The notes under the pieces are model-generated. The model was given only the letters and a program-made list of their open reading frames with translations. It had not been told where the DNA came from and did not search any database. A stretch of DNA of 64,000 nucleotides, from positions 310,001-374,000 of the forward strand of contig JAIXMP010000035.1 in assembly GCA_025677815.1 (NCBI GenBank). The letters run 5' to 3'. Of the stretch, positions 21,403-33,550 are shown piece by piece. Each line of letters begins with the position of its first letter. Position 1 is the stretch's first letter. This stretch comes from Phascolomyces articulosus (Eukaryota > Mucoromycota > Mucoromycetes > Mucorales > Lichtheimiaceae). The position numbers and the translations under genes are program-made.

Positions 21403-22547
21403 TGTGAAAAATGTGGTAAAGGGTAAAAAGGTGCAAAGAAAAAAAATTCAATCAACTGCGAAACTTATGTTGAAATCCCACCTTTTTTTAATCGACCAAT
21501 CAAATTCCGTTTTGAAGCATCTATGCAAACCGTCCAAAACCATCCCACAATCACCCTATGCATAGATACTACTAATTCCTAGTTACTATGTCCTCCTTCT
21601 ATCATGATGGATAATCATATATTAGCATAATATATTATTATTATTACAACTGTTTCCTTCCCATTATCAAAAATCTTATTAGTAATAAATCGATAAGTAA
21701 CACCACTGTAATAATCACCTTGATAGAAGTGTCTTGCTGTTAAATATAGATTCTTCCACATGTAAAAAACATGTGGTATTCATAAAACCTGTATGTACAA
21801 ATAACAAAGGTATAAACAATAATCTACAATGCTCTATTTATATAACTAGTACTCAAAATAAGGGTTATTGGCGTTTTTGCAAATTGTTTTCCCAAAATAA
21901 ATAAGTAATTGTAGTTGTGTAATAAATTACTGGTACACCTTGTTCAAAACTAACACTGATGTATGAGATTGAGAAATCAAATACTGAAAATAGGAACAGA
22001 AAATGGTATACGATTTTCTTGTTCAAGTGAACGACGATAATAATACGTATAAATGATGATGTGATGATAACCAATCTTTTGATATATCCAATAAATTTAA
22101 AGTATCAAACTATATATAAAGGCATTTACATAAACACATTAGCATCATATAACAGTACTGTAGTATATATCTGTGCAGATATTTTTTATGTTTATAGCAA
22201 GAGACTCAGTTAAGAAATATGACGGTGTTATGAAGCGACTCATCTTCGAAAGAAATATTGTAGATAGACACTTCAAATTTAAATTGGCAATATATATTAC
22301 TTTAAATTATTGTATTTTGAATTTTTTCTTGCTATTAAGTTATACTTATTTAACTTTTAGAATCTTTATAAGAGTTGATCATCCAGCGTATAACAACTAG
22401 CCATGGACAACTTGAAAAATTGCATTAATTTCAAACAGCTAATATAAATCATACAGAAATACATGCTCCGCGAGCCAATTCTGGAAAGCAAGTAGGAAAT
22501 CAGTTCCGATCCAAAGGGTGAAAGGATCCCTCTCTTTTATCAACCAA
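21403..22547. other. Divergent intergenic region between TFIIF alpha and RPS28
   Basis: This 1.15 kb region holds both promoters. The 20 bp before the RPS28 start codon include a pyrimidine tract (TCCCTCTCTTTTAT at 22527-22540), as often seen at ribosomal protein gene starts. The frame at 22173-22400 has no protein features. Confidence 0.55.
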
Positions 22548-22858
22548 ATGGTAATATAATCAACGTCGATGAATGGAATATAGAAATGAGGATGGATGAA
22601 TTCGATGGACTAATCAATGGATGGATGATTGGATGGATGGATGAAAATAAATAGGATTCCCAAAAAGCTCCTGTTAAGCTTGCTAGAGTCATCAAGGTTC
22701 TTGGCCGTACCGGTTCCCGTGGTGGTGTCACCCAGGTCCGCGTCGAATTCATGGACGATACTGCCCGTAGCATCATTCGTAACGTCAAGGGTCCTGTCCG
22801 CGAAAACGACATTTTGTGCTTGTTGGAATCCGAACGTGAAGCTCGTCGTCTCCGTTAA
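22548..22858 (+). CDS. RPS28: 40S ribosomal protein S28 (eS28)
   Basis: Small-subunit ribosomal protein near the mRNA exit. Two exons: 22548-22550, the ATG alone, and 22655-22858; 68 aa. After the lone Met the protein reads [20 protein letters not shown], then [28 protein letters not shown] and the invariant end [12 protein letters not shown]. Length and sequence fit the family (67-69 aa) almost throughout. The 104-nt intron begins GTAATA directly after ATG, ends ATAG and holds an array of GATG/GATGGATG units (about 22590-22643). No C/D snoRNA boxes were found in it. The gene converges with MRI1. Confidence 0.95.
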
Positions 22859-23268
22859 ATCAACAACAATGTTGACATTTCTTTTACGCGATTCATTGAT
22901 TATTTAATTAATTGTTCAACCCCATTTGAGCATTTTTTTTACTATTTACAAACAATTACCACAACAACAACAACAGCAACAATCCACAAGAACAACAACA
23001 ACCACAACAGCACATATACACATTTGCACATAAACGGCCAATTTTTTTGAACCAGCAAAAATAAGCTCGGCAAAAAAAGTTTATGGAGTTTTTGTAATAA
23101 TAATAAAAAAGAGAAGACCAAGAAGCTCTTTTTTTAAAAAAAAACCACAACACATTGATGTATTTTACAAGATCTATTTTTTAATTTATTTGATTTTGGT
23201 GGATATGGATTACAATCAGCTACTTCTATTTTTTGTTGGGAAAGGGACAATAAGGGGAAAGAGAGGTT
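22859..23268. other. Convergent intergenic region with CAA/CAG-rich patch
   Basis: This 410-bp gap lies between the RPS28 and MRI1 stops. A CAA/CAG-rich patch runs at about 22957-23013, and A/T homopolymers follow. No gene is seen. Confidence 0.5.
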
Positions 23269-24511
23269 TTATGAAAGGAAGGCTTTCAAATCGAATTCGG
23301 TTTGACCAGGTTGTTTAACAGCAACACCTTTCTCAGTAACAATGGCAGAAATAAGTTCACAAGGGGTAACATCAAAGCTAGGGTTCCATACATTGATACC
23401 TTGAGCAGCTGTACGAACAGTAGTGCTTTGATTATTATCGAGAAGGACACCAGTGGTAGTAACAAGCTCATTGGCAGGACGTTCTTCAATCACAATTTCT
23501 TTTCCGCTTTGCATAGACAAATCAATGGAAGTAGAAGGAGCCGCAACAATGAAAAGGATACCATGATGCTTGGCTGTAATGGCAAGTTGGTAGGTTCCGA
23601 TCTTGTTGGCAGTGTCACCGTTAGCAGCAACGCGATCAGCTCCAACAATAATGGCTTGGACACTTGGATTCAAACGAAGCAAAGCAGATGCCATAGAATC
23701 ACAAATAAGAGTGGATGGGATCGATTCATAGACTAATTCATAAGCAGTTAATCGAGATCCTTGGTTATAAGGACGAGTTTCGGTACAGAAAGCATGCTTT
23801 AATTGATCATTACGGTGAAGATCACGGACAATCCCCAATGCTGTACCCCACCCAGCAGTAGCCAAAGAACTAAATATATGTACAAATTTATCAGTCATTT
23901 ATAATTCCCCTCGTTTTTTCTCTTACCACGTCCATAAATAACCATTTCATTATAAAGCACAAAAAAAAGTTTTCACTTTACCCAGTATTACAATGAGTCA
24001 AAACACTGATATTGCTCTTATCACGAACATGGTTGACAATATACTCAGCACCATGCTTGCCAATATTCTTGTTATCTTGCACATCATCCACAAGCATTTG
24101 TTCAGCAGCTTCCACAATAGGCATCACAAGATCCTTGGGTTCTTGAGCACCATTTTGAACAAGCTTATTGATCAATGTGGCGAATTTACCAGCAGTGTCG
24201 AACAAATTGACAGCTGTAGGTCGGGATGTTTTCAAATATTCCAGGGACGACAATAAAAAATCTTTTGCTTCGTCTACCGATTTGAATTCATTCTTTTCAA
24301 GTCTGGCATGAGCATCCACAGCAAGCGAAAGGGCAGCTACAATGGCAATAGCAGGAGCACCTCGTGTCTTCATTGTTTTAATTGCGGCATGACCGTCTTG
24401 AACATTGAGAACAGGTTCGAAAATAGTTTCATGAGGAAGTGCCAATTGATTGAGAATGCGAAGGTTGCCTCGTGTATATTGAATAGCCTCGAGTGTACGT
24501 GCTGAAGACAC
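23269..24511 (-). CDS. MRI1: Methylthioribose-1-phosphate isomerase
   Basis: It converts 5-methylthioribose-1-phosphate to 5-methylthioribulose-1-phosphate in the methionine salvage pathway; cytosolic, of the eIF2B-related isomerase fold. Two exons: 24511-23982 and 23869-23269 (376 aa, as in human MRI1). It opens with [19 protein letters not shown] and has the substrate-binding [15 protein letters not shown]. The catalytic cysteine is in LTHCNTG, split by the intron just after, followed by [28 protein letters not shown] and the catalytic aspartate in [20 protein letters not shown] come next. AAPSTSIDL and [14 protein letters not shown] near the end also fit. The family includes eIF2B alpha/beta/delta, but the Cys and Asp here mark the isomerase. 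No targeting signal is apparent. Confidence 0.95.
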
Positions 24512-27179
24512 TATATATTAAATTATGACTTTCATAAGTTTTTTTTTGCATTTTTTTCTGTTTGTATAAAATGAATCGATCGACGGATCACATACTCTTT
24601 TTTTTTTCTTTTTGCTTTTTGAATCGAAAAGAAAGGAAGAAAGGTGGGCCGCAGATTTCACCGACGTGATTATTTTATTGGACGATTTCTCTTTTGAGTG
24701 ACGCACGTTTCTAGAGATGATTACTATAGAATCATTCAAATACGAAATGGTATCATTCCTCTTTATGCTTTGACCACTAGAAGAGGATAAAGTCAAAAAG
24801 GTCGAAAAAGAAAGAATGGCTGATCATCTCCTATACAGTATTAAGATATACTCCTGCGTAATCAATTGTAGACATGGTAATTTTCTAAAAGAACCAAACA
24901 TGCAAAAATAAAAATAATCCGTGAAAATATGCTAGAAAAAGGACATTAAGGCATATAGAAGTACGAGAATAATTGATAATAAGACTATATATTAAAAATG
25001 CATCTTTAATGATATATATTACTTCCTACTATGGATGACTTTTTATATAACTTGCAAGTATATAGTTTACTTTTCTTTCACACGGAATTCTCTTGTTCAG
25101 GCATTAGCATGAATCTTCTGGTGTATGAATTGATACTTATACGCAAATGAAGAATGCCTAAATTTAATTTTCTAATGTGAATGAATAATGGAAATCGCAA
25201 AGCCTAGTTTTATACTATTTTTGATGTAGTATACCCTCTTATTATCAACCATACTATGTAGTGTACAGTGAGCTTGAATTCATATTATCGCTTTCTTATG
25301 TTGTCTTGAGTGAAGTATCATATATAACTTGATTTCTTGTGATAGATATTGTAATACTATAATGATATCCATTTGCTTTTGTTCTTCATATTTCAGGAAC
25401 ATGTTTTTTGCGTTTTCTTCGTTGCCCTGAAGAAGCAGCCTGTCTGATTCCCGCAATTACCTACAGCGGCAAATATTCAAAAAGTGGATTGGTAACGAAT
25501 GAGAAAAATTTTTTTTGGATGACTATAGAATACAAACTAACCGAGTATATAGAAGAGCAAAGAAATTATCCATAAGAGCAGGAATGCAAAATTATGGCAG
25601 ATCAGGGGTATTGCAATTTTGTGTATAGGTATAGCATCAGATGGCGTCATGTTACAAAGAACTGTTCCCTGTAAAATAGACTTTATCTTGATATCTTTGA
25701 TCATAAATACCACTACAATCTAACATAGTAACTAAATAGTATGAATAGTAACTTGGAAGGACATTTCCTGAATAATCGATTATTAGTAGAAAAATAATAA
25801 TATGAGTATAGGAAACAATATAACATCGTCCTTATGAGATATTGTAAGGTAGAAGTTAGTAGCGATTTGGTTCAGTATGTTCAATGTACCTTGTTCACAA
25901 AGTAGTGACTACAGCATTCTGCATCTCTAGGGGTGCGAGAAGTATCTTGGCTAAAAAAACACGAACGTTGTAACTGTGATGAATTAAGAGAGTACAATTG
26001 GCCAACAGGCATCAGATATATCCAGATCACCACTTCATCAACTATTTATTAAAAAGATAGAAGGGTTACATTTGATGTGGCAGTATCGAGATTATAGTTA
26101 TTATGAAAATAAGTATTAATGCCTAACCTTGCAATAAATATATAAAAACTCCTCTGTGCAATAGAATCATAGAAAGCATGCTGGAAGCAGACGTTAAGTT
26201 CATGAACTAATGAGTTATCAAAACAAACTCATTATTGTTTTTCCCATTCAAAAGAAAAAATAACCAATGTATCAAGGCAAAATTGGTATGATGGTAATAA
26301 TATACATAATATTTTAACAAAAAATAAGCGTGGGTTGTTTCTTTGAGGAGTTTAATAGCTTTTAAATTGACATGAGGATAACGGTTTAAGTTTCTTTCTA
26401 CACTCTTTGTGCCCACGATTGCCACTATTATGATTACTATGATCACTGCAGTTTATACGCTGGATTCATGTAAAATTGATGTCGATTGAGTAGATATGAA
26501 GGACGTATCGATTATTGTGATCCGGACCTTAGCATTTCTTTACAAGGCGTTCAATTGAATAAAAGTTTTCTGCATTGTTTTTGGAATAATATTTCCAAAC
26601 ATACGTTGTGTACCGTTGAAATATTTCGTTAGCACATATGATAATCTAAGATTTAACAATAATCGATAAACACGTATGATAGTCAAAAGTACAAAGATTG
26701 CTTGGTTCATAATTCAACATCCATGTTGGCAACCTAATAAAGCTTGGTAAATTGTCTCAAGATTTAGTGTGTGAAATTCAGATTCGATGAATAGTAAAAA
26801 TAATGTTCGCTTTCCGGCAGGAAAAAAAACACATTGTTCCGATTCTTTATCATACTATTCAAGGTATTATGTTTGAATTGTATGAGATTAACAAGTAATA
26901 GATAATCTTGCAAGTTGGTGAAAATAATTATATTTTCAAAAACACAGAGGATGACATTATTAGTAGGGATGAAACACAATCATCAGTTAGACCTAATTAA
27001 AGATGATGTTGATTCAAGTGATTATTTGACACCAGGGTTTTCAGACTGCTGTGTTCTAAAGATTAGAGTTTGAACATCGCGTGACTTGCGAGATTTTTTG
27101 TATTTTTTTCTATACAAACTCAACTTATTCTTTTTCTAATATTTCCTTCCCTCTAAAAATCTCTTTTTTTTTGCTTCCC
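24512..27179. other. Large divergent intergenic region
   Basis: This 2.7 kb AT-rich region lies between the diverging MRI1 and Bye1-like genes. Open frames are short and without protein features. A slightly GC-richer island around 25410-25475 (CCCTGAAGAAGCAGCCTG) reads on the minus strand as a short basic peptide and may be a decayed fragment, but no gene can be supported. The last 80 bp before 27180 are T- and CT-rich. Confidence 0.5.
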
Positions 27180-30100
27180 ATGGACATTCATAATAACTTT
27201 GACGAGTTTCTTGATTTACGCGATCAACAAGAAGAAGGATTACAGCAACAACAACAGCAAGAGAATAAAATTCCTTTAGAGCAACAAACATCCATTACGA
27301 ATGGTAACATTAATGAAAATACAATGTCCATCCCTACCACTTCTACCAGTAGTAGTACCACTACCACAACTAGCATAACCAATAATTCTAATACCCCCGA
27401 TAAAACAGCTTCAACAGTACCAACCTGGAATTTGGAAGGTACTGATGGTAATTTAGTATCTGACAATAATAATGATGCTGCAGATGCCGCTGCTGCCGCT
27501 GCAGCAGCAGCCGTTGTTGCTGGCGCTTCTGTGGATCCCAATCAAGCATTTTATTTTCCATTGGACAGTGCAGGTTGGGCTTCCGTTTTTGCATCGACTT
27601 CAGAGATGAATACAGCTGCACTTACAGCATTTATTAATGATACACAGCAACCGACTACCACTACGGTGGCAGAAACAAATACGACCGACACAAACGTATC
27701 TCATTTTATTCCTCCACAACAAATGCTTTTGCAACAACCTATTACGACAACAACAACAACAACCGCAGCATCTGCAGTACCAGAGAGTACGGATATGGAT
27801 ATGCTGAATAAACAAATAGAAGATGTTGGAAATAATATGGATCATGACGAAAAGCAAGAACCAAAGCAAGAGGAAGATACAAGAAGAATGAGAACACGAT
27901 CTTCTACCAGGTTACGTATGACAGTGACGAAACCAACGTCGCCTCCTCCTTCTTCTTCATCATCAACAAAAACACCAGTGACAACGAAACAAGATGAGTC
28001 TAAAAAGAATGACCCAGAAACACCCAAGAAAAAGGGGAAAGGCAAAAAACTTTATTGTGTATGTCAAAAACCTTATACTGGTGAGCCTATGGTTCAATGT
28101 GATAAATGTACACAATGGTAAGTGAATGATGAGGATCATAAAGGTATAAATAGTAATAATAAAACGATGTTATGACTCACTGTGTGTTTTTTTATTGAAT
28201 AGGTTTCATTGTGAGTGCGTAGATCTTGATCCGGACGAGGCAGAGGATATTGAAATGTGGGTATGTAAAGATTGTGAAGCAAAACAAAGAGTATCAGGTA
28301 CGTTCATTTATATATTACAATTATCATTATTATTAAGATCATTATGATCGTCATCATTATTATTATTATAAAAAATTGCTGGTAGCCCTATACATATTAT
28401 TTTATCATCCTATGTATGGATATATTTATATCTATACATTATTTATTTTGTCGACGCTATGAAAAAGAAGAATATAAAATGGAAAATTATATATCATCAT
28501 CATCCACGTATCTATCTTTTTTTTTTTTATTCTTGTTCGTTTTTTTTTCTTATTGAACTAGACCAACCTTTTTCATTTTATATTGTCATTTTATTCCCAC
28601 ACAATTGCACATTCTATTCCCTTCCCATTCCGCATCCTCTACAAAAAAAGTGTCATTTTTCATAATCTCTTTTTAAAAACCCTTTGATCATTCTATATGA
28701 AAAGGGACGAAAACAGAGGAAAAAAACACCTTTCACTTTACACAGCCAACATAATCTTCTAGCCGAGAGAAAAGATAACTCTCTTTCTATTTATCTATGC
28801 ATATTTCTCTTTACACTACTACTATATGTACTTATTTTTTCACTATGGGCTAAGGGTAAAATAACAAAAGAAATATGAAAGACATTGCGTGTTTCCTGTT
28901 TCTTTTTTTGTTTGTTAACTCTTGACCTCTTATTATTATACTCTACTATTTTATTACTATTATTATCTATTTATTTATTTTATCAAAAAGTTTTTGCATC
29001 AAATTGCCGTATGATTGGGTATTTTCTCAAGTGATTTTTCAATAATAACAAAAAAAAAACGGGTCTCGCACTCTCTCTTGGCGGATGGATTCGCGTGTCG
29101 ATTTATTTGTTTTGGAGAATAATAAAATAAGAGAGGAAAAAGAAATAATAAAAGATGGGCTACCAGCATTTTTTTATCAGTTTCATTATTATACATACAT
29201 ATAAATTATTGTTTATTCTCACATCTCACTTGTTTTCTTTTTATCATTACTTTTAGATGAACAAGAAGCTACGTCCGAAGAACAAAAAGTATCACAAGTC
29301 AAGGAGGAACAATCACCAGTAGAAAGGGTAAGTGATTGCATACATAAATAAATGGAAAGCATGTTACTAATTACTATTTAATAACAACCATGTATCAGCC
29401 ATATGCGACGCGTCAAGCCAAGGCAAGAAAATGTTTATTGCCTTCATGTAAAAATAGAACACGAGCAGATTCATATTGTAGCGATGTATGCGCAACCAAG
29501 GATACAATGAGAAAATCCGGGGATAGTGAATATATACCGACAAAATCACCATCACCTCCAAAAGAACGCCGCCCACGTATCCCATCTTCAGCATCATCCA
29601 CCACATCTATTTCAACCATCGCCTCGACAACAGATAAAAAATCACCCACCTCTGTTGCTAATAAAACGCTAGAGCCCACGACTCCTACAACTGTCCCTGA
29701 AGAGGATCCAATTCGTAAAAATGTGGTCAAAAACATGTCCAGTGTTCTCAAGACGATTATTGAAGCTGCATTAGAAAAAGACCCGCATCTTTTTGCCACT
29801 ACGATTAATCAAGAAGCATCTCAAAAAGAACAAGAAGCGAGGGAAGAGGAGGAACAAAAAGAAGACCCTCAAGTGAAGGCTGATAAAATAGCCAATGCTA
29901 TCGAACAAGCCATGTTTAAAGAATTACGTGATATTGATACACGACGCGCTGGTGTTCAATACAAGAACAAGTTTCGTTCCCTGTTGCATAATCTTAAGGA
30001 CAAGGCCAATGAGGGATTCCAATTACGTGTCGTGACAGGTGAATTGACTCCTGATGATCTTGTCAAAATGTCATCCGAAGACATGGCGAATCCCGAACTT

Positions 30101-31480
30101 CGATCCATGTCCATGTCCATGCGTCAAGAAAGCATCAAAAACTCTATTATGAAACGAGCCAATGTCCCTATTATTAAAAAGACACATAAAGGAGATATCA
30201 TCATGATTGGTGCACCTGACAAGGAAGAAAATAATATTCAACAACAACCGCAACATATACACCAAGACAGGCCCCGTTGGATGCATCGAGGATCCAAAGA
30301 TACTATGGCAAGTGAAGAATCGAATAGTCGTAAATCTAGTTTTAGTGAAGGAGGACCAACGGTAGTGAGTCGTAATGAAAGAGAAGATGAGCAACGATTT
30401 GAAGATATATTGGCAAGGATTGGTATCGGTCATCGTGAAGAAGAAGGCAATGATGAACACAATGATGGTACATCCTCATCCCCAGGAAAAAATAAAAAAC
30501 GTAACAATAGACCTCTGGATGGTGTGGATCGACCTAAAAAACGTAAAGTAGAAATTGATATGGAAAAATTGTTGGGTGAAGAGGATGATTATCAACCAGA
30601 GTTTAGTATGGATGATGACAACAACAAAGAACAAGCAGCCGATGGTTCTACAACACCCCCTTATCCACCACCCCCTTCGCCACCAGCAATCCCTACAGGT
30701 CCACCCAAACCTCCCACGATTTGGAATGGTCGCGTCAACATGCCGCAAGTATCTGAATTTGAAGCATGTGCAAGACAAATTGGAGGTCGTGTTCTTAGTG
30801 AAGCAGAATGGGCTGAAGTCTTATCACCTACTATGTGGATTGAAGGTCGAATACCTATTGATCGTGTCACTCAATATGTCACACAAACACAGTATGCTAC
30901 CAGTAGAGAAATTGTCTTGTTGGAAATCGAGGCAACTGGCCCAAATAACTATCAAAACGCACAGACATTGATCAAATATTTTGCTTCACGTAAACGATAT
31001 GGCGTAGTGGGTCATAATAAGACGAAAATAAAGGATTTTTATTTGGTGCCATTATACAAGACTGAACAATTACCCGATTGTTTATATGTTGTACGTGTTG
31101 AAGAAGCACTGCGTGATGTGGATATGTTCCTTGGCGTATTGGTGATTCAAAAACCTCAAGAGTTACCTGCAGTAGCGGCTACGCCAACAGCAACAGCAAC
31201 AGTCCCCATACCTGTACGTCAACATCATCCACAGCCGCAGCAACAACCTTCTCCAGTAGTGTCTCAACCATTTACACAACAACAGCAACCACCATATTCA
31301 AATCAATATCAAATACCATCTTTTCTACAACAATCACAGCAACCATATCAACATTCATCATTCCAACAACCTCCTCAGCATCGAGGTCATCAACAACAAC
31401 AACAACAACATCATCATCATCATCATCATCGCCATCCACAACAACAGCACCACTATTATTACCATCCACCTCCTCGATAA
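27180..31480 (+). CDS. Bye1-type transcription elongation factor (PHD, TFIIS-like and SPOC domains)
   Basis: Bye1 binds RNA polymerase II through its TFIIS-like domain and H3K4me3 chromatin through its PHD finger. Exons are 27180-28117, 28203-28297, 29257-29327 and 29399-31480 (1061 aa). Residues 1-285 are low complexity (Q, T, poly-Ala). The PHD finger (about 290-337) runs from LYCVCQKPYTGEPMVQCDKC to WVCKDCEA and is split by intron 1. A Cys-rich patch follows (KARKCLLPSCKNRTRADSYC). The TFIIS central-like domain (about 470-650) includes DPIRKNVVKNMSSVLKTIIE, VQYKNKFRSLLHNLKD and ELTPDDLVKMSSEDMANPEL. The SPOC domain (about 808-955) starts IWNGRVNMPQVSEF. The tail is poly-Q/His. This domain order equals Bye1/PHF3/DIDO1. 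Intron 2 (28298-29256) is unusually long. The upstream frame from 27081 lacks an ATG, so 27180 is the start. Confidence 0.9.
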
Positions 31481-31788
31481 AGAAAAACAAATTTATTCGT
31501 CATAACTTTTCCTCTTTTTCTTTTTACTACTTTACTAACATCATTGGTTTCACAAGCGCATTCTTCTCTCTTCTCCTTCTTTTAATAATCATTTTACACA
31601 TACATTTTACATATATAAAGAGAAAGAAAGTAAAGTCAAAATGTATATATATAATATTCTGTATATCATCAAAATAAAAACATTTGTTACTTATTAATAA
31701 CTCTATGGTCTATAATTGCTGTTGGTGTTGTTTATTCCGGGTTACTATATAAAGAGGGATGAAGAGGCGTTTTTGTTCCATCAATGAC

Positions 31789-31822
<34 letters not shown>

Positions 31823-32546
31823 TCTCCTCCCTTGACTGTTGTGTGCATACACTTTTTTAAACTTTTTATTTTTTTTTCTGGCTCGGGAACTACATTAAAA
31901 TAGTAAAAAAACAAAATCAAAATAACAGTTCCTTAGTTAAGGATTTTGTTGTTGTTTTGATTCTCGACTTAAAAGACCATTATGATGATACTGATTCTTT
32001 AAATCATAGCGATAATAATAACACAATAATATGATATAAATAAAAAAATATGAATTAAATATATAAAAATAAAATATGTCATGATGATTGAATCTTTACA
32101 AGGAATGTAGTTAATTTACTGTTTAAGCGTAGATGCCAAAAGGGGTGAGTGGGTGATTATAAATGGATTGGGGCGCTTATTACTATGATATATACCAACA
32201 TTATAATAATAGGAAAGGAGGAAGGGGGGAGGAGGACAAAAGGGGGACAGAGGGGATGGGTAACTTTGTGAGAGGATGGATTTGAATTATGTGAGTGGTA
32301 CAAGTATTAGGAGTTTTTAGTAATAGTGTGATAATGATCGACTCTTCCATGCTTTGGCTGATGTTGATGTTGTTGATGGGTACTACTTTGTATGAGTAAA
32401 TCCTTTTACCTTATTCGGTTGTTGTCACAATAATTTTTATTTTGAAAAAAAAAAGATTTTATTTTTGTTTTTTTTTTCTTTTGCACTTCTTTCTCTTTCC
32501 CTTCTTGTAAAAAAACAACTTTTTTCATATATCATTTTATATCATT
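31481..32546. other. Intergenic region with 29-nt poly(T)
   Basis: This 1.07 kb region lies between the Bye1-like and PH-domain genes, both on the plus strand. A pure T-run of 29 bases sits at 31791-31819, and G-rich sequence at about 32215-32260. The pyrimidine-rich stretch before 32547 looks like a promoter or leader. Confidence 0.55.
31791..31819 (+). repeat. Poly(T) tract of 29 bases
   Basis: An uninterrupted run of 29 T in the 3' flank of the Bye1-like gene, among the longest homopolymers in the window. It could be a reversed poly(A) scar of a retroposed copy or a nucleosome-excluding tract; no adjacent retrosequence is visible. Confidence 0.85.
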
Positions 32547-33550
32547 ATGATGCTTCATACCCAACAACATCAACCTACATCTACACCAACAGCGACAACA
32601 ATGATCCAACGTCGTTCTATAGGTAATTATTATATAAATGCGTTTATATATTGAGAAATGTATACTTATGATGATTATAAATATAGCCACAGCAATTGCC
32701 TTACAACAATCGACACATAAAGAACGATGGCCTCAAATTCTTGTTGGTAAACTTCGTCTTGTTAAATCAACTTGGTCTCTTTCATCCGCTTGGTCATCCG
32801 ACATACCCGAACCGGAGCCAGAATGTCCCATCATCCGTAATACAATAGAAGAATCGACGACAACCACTACCACAACTTCATCATTACCTCCACCGCCCTC
32901 TTATAGTGACCCGAGCCATCCTTGGGCCATAGAACAACAGCACGAGGAAGAACAAATAAAAGAAAATGATGATGATGATGATGATAAAGAAGAAGTATTA
33001 CCACCTTATGAATGTACAGTATCACGCGTAGGCCATGTTCATATTAAAAAAGAACGCGAAAATCAAGATAAAATAGCTAAAAAAAGAACATGGAGGTAAT
33101 TCTTTTAACAATCATCGAAAAAAAAAAAAAAAAACTTCAAAGATAAATGAAAATAGGTTTACTAATATTAAAATAATTAGAAAACTTTATGTCATGTTAT
33201 GGGGAACAGCAATACGAGCTTACAAACGAGAACCAAAAATAAATCAACATGGAGAAGAGGATAAACCTATATGGAGTTATACATTGCAACAAGCAGAGGC
33301 AGGTCTTGCCACAGATTATCGTAAACATCAACATGTTCTTCGTATACGCATTCATAATGGTCCACAATTCTTGTTCCGATGTGAAACAGAAAGAAGTGCA
33401 GTATTATGGATTGATGCGGTCCAGGCAGCTACAAATATTTGTCAGGACCTTGATGTGCGACCCATGCCCGAGTTTTCTTTTGGTCGACGCCAACGACGAA
33501 ATCGAAGACGACAACAACAGCAACAACAACAACAAGCATCATCATCGTAA
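32547..33550 (+). CDS. PH-domain protein with PPxY motifs
   Basis: Exons are 32547-32622, 32687-33095 and 33181-33550 (284 aa), all junctions GT-AG and in frame. The N-terminal part has ERWPQILVGKLRLVKSTWSL, then SSLPPPPSYSDPSHPW (PPSY) and, after an acidic run, LPPYECTV, two PPxY-type motifs. A PH domain follows: VGHVHIKKERE, then RTWRKLYVMLWGTAIRAYKR, ATDYRKHQHVLRIRIHNGPQ, FLFRCETERSAVLWIDAVQA. The Trp in its last helix is the family's hallmark. The C-terminus is basic, then poly-Q. PH domains usually bind phosphoinositides, so it probably acts at a membrane; PPxY motifs suggest recruitment of an Rsp5-type ligase (inference). Exact orthology is not recognised. A second ATG at 32550 could also serve as start. 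Confidence 0.8.

Noticed and set aside
22551..22654. snoRNA inside the RPS28 intron.
   Set aside because: ATGA-like strings come from the GATG array; no CUGA D box or terminal stem was found.
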